Assembly (NCBI RefSeq): GCF_000317065.1
Contig: NC_019701.1
Span: forward strand, 434,001 to 498,000
DNA length: 64,000 nucleotides
Reading direction: 5' to 3'
From: Pseudanabaena sp. PCC 7367
GTDB lineage: Bacteria; Cyanobacteriota; Cyanobacteriia; Pseudanabaenales; Pseudanabaenaceae
Shown: piece after piece, positions 62,936 through 64,000 of the stretch
Layout: each line of letters opens with the position of its first letter
Numbering within the stretch: the stretch's first letter is position 1
Made by a program: the position numbers and the translations under genes
The notes under the pieces: model-generated
The model's input: the letters and a program-made list of their open reading frames with translations, nothing else
Database searches by the model: none
Told to the model about the DNA's origin: nothing

Positions 62936-63053
62936 ATCTTCTCAACATATACTACCCTCTATTATTCTCTATAATCATCTGGAATTGCTATAGTCACAAA
63001 CAAATTAATTATCTTGGTTCAACTTTTATACTTTAAATAGCCGGCTCCAGCAC

Positions 63054-63359
63054 TCAAGAAGCCGATCGCTCCTGACCATATTCAGCGCCATAATCATTCA
63101 CATTAGCTCGTGCCGCTTCCAGGTCTAGTTGATCCTCAACCATAGCGATCGCCCGCTGCAAGAAGTAATAAGCCTCGATCGAAATCACCGCCGCTATATC
63201 CTCCCCATTCTCCGAGATGATTGTATGCTCATCATCAGCAGCATTTAGCACAATCTCATGCCAGTTGCGCGGGATTTGCTGCACCTCCACCCGATTGCCC
63301 ACATGGGTAGCTTCGGTCGCAAAATTCGACACAGATCCAGGCACCATTACTTCTTCCAT
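63054..63359 (-). CDS. orphan Phd/YefM-like antitoxin
   Basis: The product contains a Phd/YefM-like stretch (RNWHEIVLNAADDEHTIISE-NGEDIAAVISIEAYYFLQRA) with the typical NGEDIAAVIS-IEAYY text, followed by an acidic helix. No toxin gene is adjacent: between it and the IS there are only 60 bases, and on the other side lies gatB. Start ATG at 63359 has GAGGAG three bases upstream; a GTG at 63383 overlapping gatB is in frame too. It may be a DNA-binding autoregulator or a domesticated antitoxin. Confidence 0.65.
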   Translation of the reverse strand: MEEVMVPGSVSNFATEATHVGNRVEVQQIPRNWHEIVLNAADDEHTIISENGEDIAAVISIEAYYFLQRAIAMVEDQLDLEAARANVNDYGAEYGQERSAS

Positions 63360-63382
63360 AAACTCCTCACCTTTGCTTTGCA

Positions 63383-64000
63383 CTAGGCATTCAGCTTCTT
63401 GCCAAGCATTTGATTTGTGGTTTTGGGATCAGCCCGCCCTTGGGTACGCTTCATCACCTGCCCCACAAAGAAACCCAATAGCTTGGTTTTACCACCTTTG
63501 AACTGTTCAACTTCATTGGGATGAGCAGCTACCACCTCGTCGATGATCTGCTCCAATTGATCGCCAGCCAGAACGGTTAAACCTTTCTTTTTGACCAGCG
63601 ACTTTACAGAGCCACCCTTTTCTAATAGCTCTGGTAGGATTTCCTTGGCGATTTTACCAGTAATCGTTTTCTTGTCAATCAAATTAATCAATTCGCCCAA
63701 AACCTTAGGCGTAAGCGGAAGATCGCTGATATTAATCTTTTGGTCTTTCAAATAGGCCATAATATCGCCCATGATCCAGTTGGCGGCTTGTTTTGCATCT
63801 GCGCCAGTGGCCAACACCGCTTCAAAATAATCAGCCGTAGTATGTTCATCAGCCAGCAAATTAGCATCATAAACACTCAGCCCCAATTCATTAATATAGC
63901 GATCGCGCTTGGCTTCGGGCAGTTCCGGCAACTCCTGGCGATAGATGCTCAGGATTTTCTCTGATACTTCGATCGCGCCTAGGTCTGGTTCTGGGAAATA
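63383..64000 (-). CDS. gatB: Asp/Glu-tRNA amidotransferase subunit B, 3' part
   Basis: The frame stays open to the window end and reads YFPEPDLGAIEVSEKILSIY then RQELPELPEAKRDRYINE, a clear GatB stretch (the RYFPEPDL motif), followed by the helical and YqeY-type tail domain (LGKLINLIDKKTITGK-like segment and LLGFFVGQVMKRTQGRADPK). GatB with GatC and GatA makes Gln-tRNA and Asn-tRNA from mischarged species. The first part lies outside the window. Its stop overlaps a possible GTG of the antitoxin-like gene by one base. Confidence 0.93.
   Translation of the reverse strand, partial: YFPEPDLGAIEVSEKILSIYRQELPELPEAKRDRYINELGLSVYDANLLADEHTTADYFEAVLATGADAKQAANWIMGDIMAYLKDQKINISDLPLTPKVLGELINLIDKKTITGKIAKEILPELLEKGGSVKSLVKKKGLTVLAGDQLEQIIDEVVAAHPNEVEQFKGGKTKLLGFFVGQVMKRTQGRADPKTTNQMLGKKLNA

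Larger units (their letters stand above)
61912..62990 (-). mobile_element. IS630-family insertion sequence
   Basis: Terminal inverted repeats of about 29 bases (61909-61937 and 62965-62993; 23 of 29 match when the outer TA is included) begin TAGCAAT. The flanking TA at 61910-61911 and 62991-62992 is the target duplication typical of IS630. Total length is 1079 bases. It carries one transposase split over two frames. It inserted between secG and the Phd-like gene without visibly breaking a coding sequence. Confidence 0.93.

Noticed and set aside
62991-63053. A toxin gene paired with the Phd-like antitoxin
   Set aside because: Only 60 bases separate it from the IS, too short for a toxin, and the gap beyond the IS (61774-61909) has no toxin-like frame.

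Overview
The window reads as chromosomal DNA from a cyanobacterium. The evidence is photosystem I genes (psaF, psaJ), very frequent HIP1-type octamers (GCGATCGC) in and between genes, a sucrose synthase, and a cyanobacterial Ktr potassium system. There is no plasmid, prophage or CRISPR signature. A member of the Pseudanabaenales is a reasonable guess, but this cannot be proved from the window. Both ends cut through genes: the 3' part of an M48 protease at the left and the 3' part of gatB at the right.

Region by region. 1-9500 is a translation and protein-export block: nfu, susA (reverse), rplS, tRNA-Trp, secE-nusG, rplK-rplA, an L10-type autoregulatory leader, rplJ-rplL and a strong terminator. 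9500-17150 is accessory: a 57-residue small protein, a methyltransferase, a STAND ATPase (NB-ARC plus two WD40 repeats), a Tat-exported PhoX-like phosphatase, a TPR protein and a DoxX protein. 17300-20810 is a B12-dependent ribonucleotide reductase (nrdJ) carrying a 370-residue homing-endonuclease intein placed directly before the catalytic cysteine. 21400-34300 is mostly envelope and housekeeping: FtsL-like protein, DUF4359, RluD, a TpsB-type outer membrane secretion pore, MltA, a glycosyltransferase pair, OsmC, YihY and LCP. 34600-43990 holds a sugar nucleotidyltransferase, two unknown membrane genes, fabG, a secreted trypsin-like protease with a sorting tail, a cobalamin riboswitch ahead of a His-rich cobalt chelatase (cbiX), pdhA and a WbaP-like sugar transferase. 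44200-49450 holds ktrA/ktrB, tsaD, psaF-psaJ and tRNA-Cys. 49750-61800 is membrane and signalling: DUF3352, a Ser/Thr kinase with three exact 64-residue membrane repeats, an ankyrin membrane protein, a MuiA-like protein, MscS with an unknown partner, a flippase and secG. 61912-62990 is an intact-looking IS630 element with a -1 frameshift site, followed by an orphan Phd-like antitoxin and gatB.

Links between genes. The B12 theme recurs: nrdJ needs adenosylcobalamin, and cbiX, which inserts cobalt into the corrin precursor, sits under a cobalamin riboswitch. SecE and SecG are both present. The sugar nucleotidyltransferase, LCP protein, WbaP-like transferase and flippase fit export of surface polysaccharide, although they are scattered rather than in one operon.

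The strongest candidates for something little described are the kinase with the 64-residue membrane repeat, the MscS-linked protein with a C-terminal winged helix, the two overlapping membrane genes at 35598-36477, and an unusual abundance of 10-15 bp perfect tandem duplications in the gaps. I found no convincing complete new system; these are leads. All family calls come from reading the sequence without database searches.
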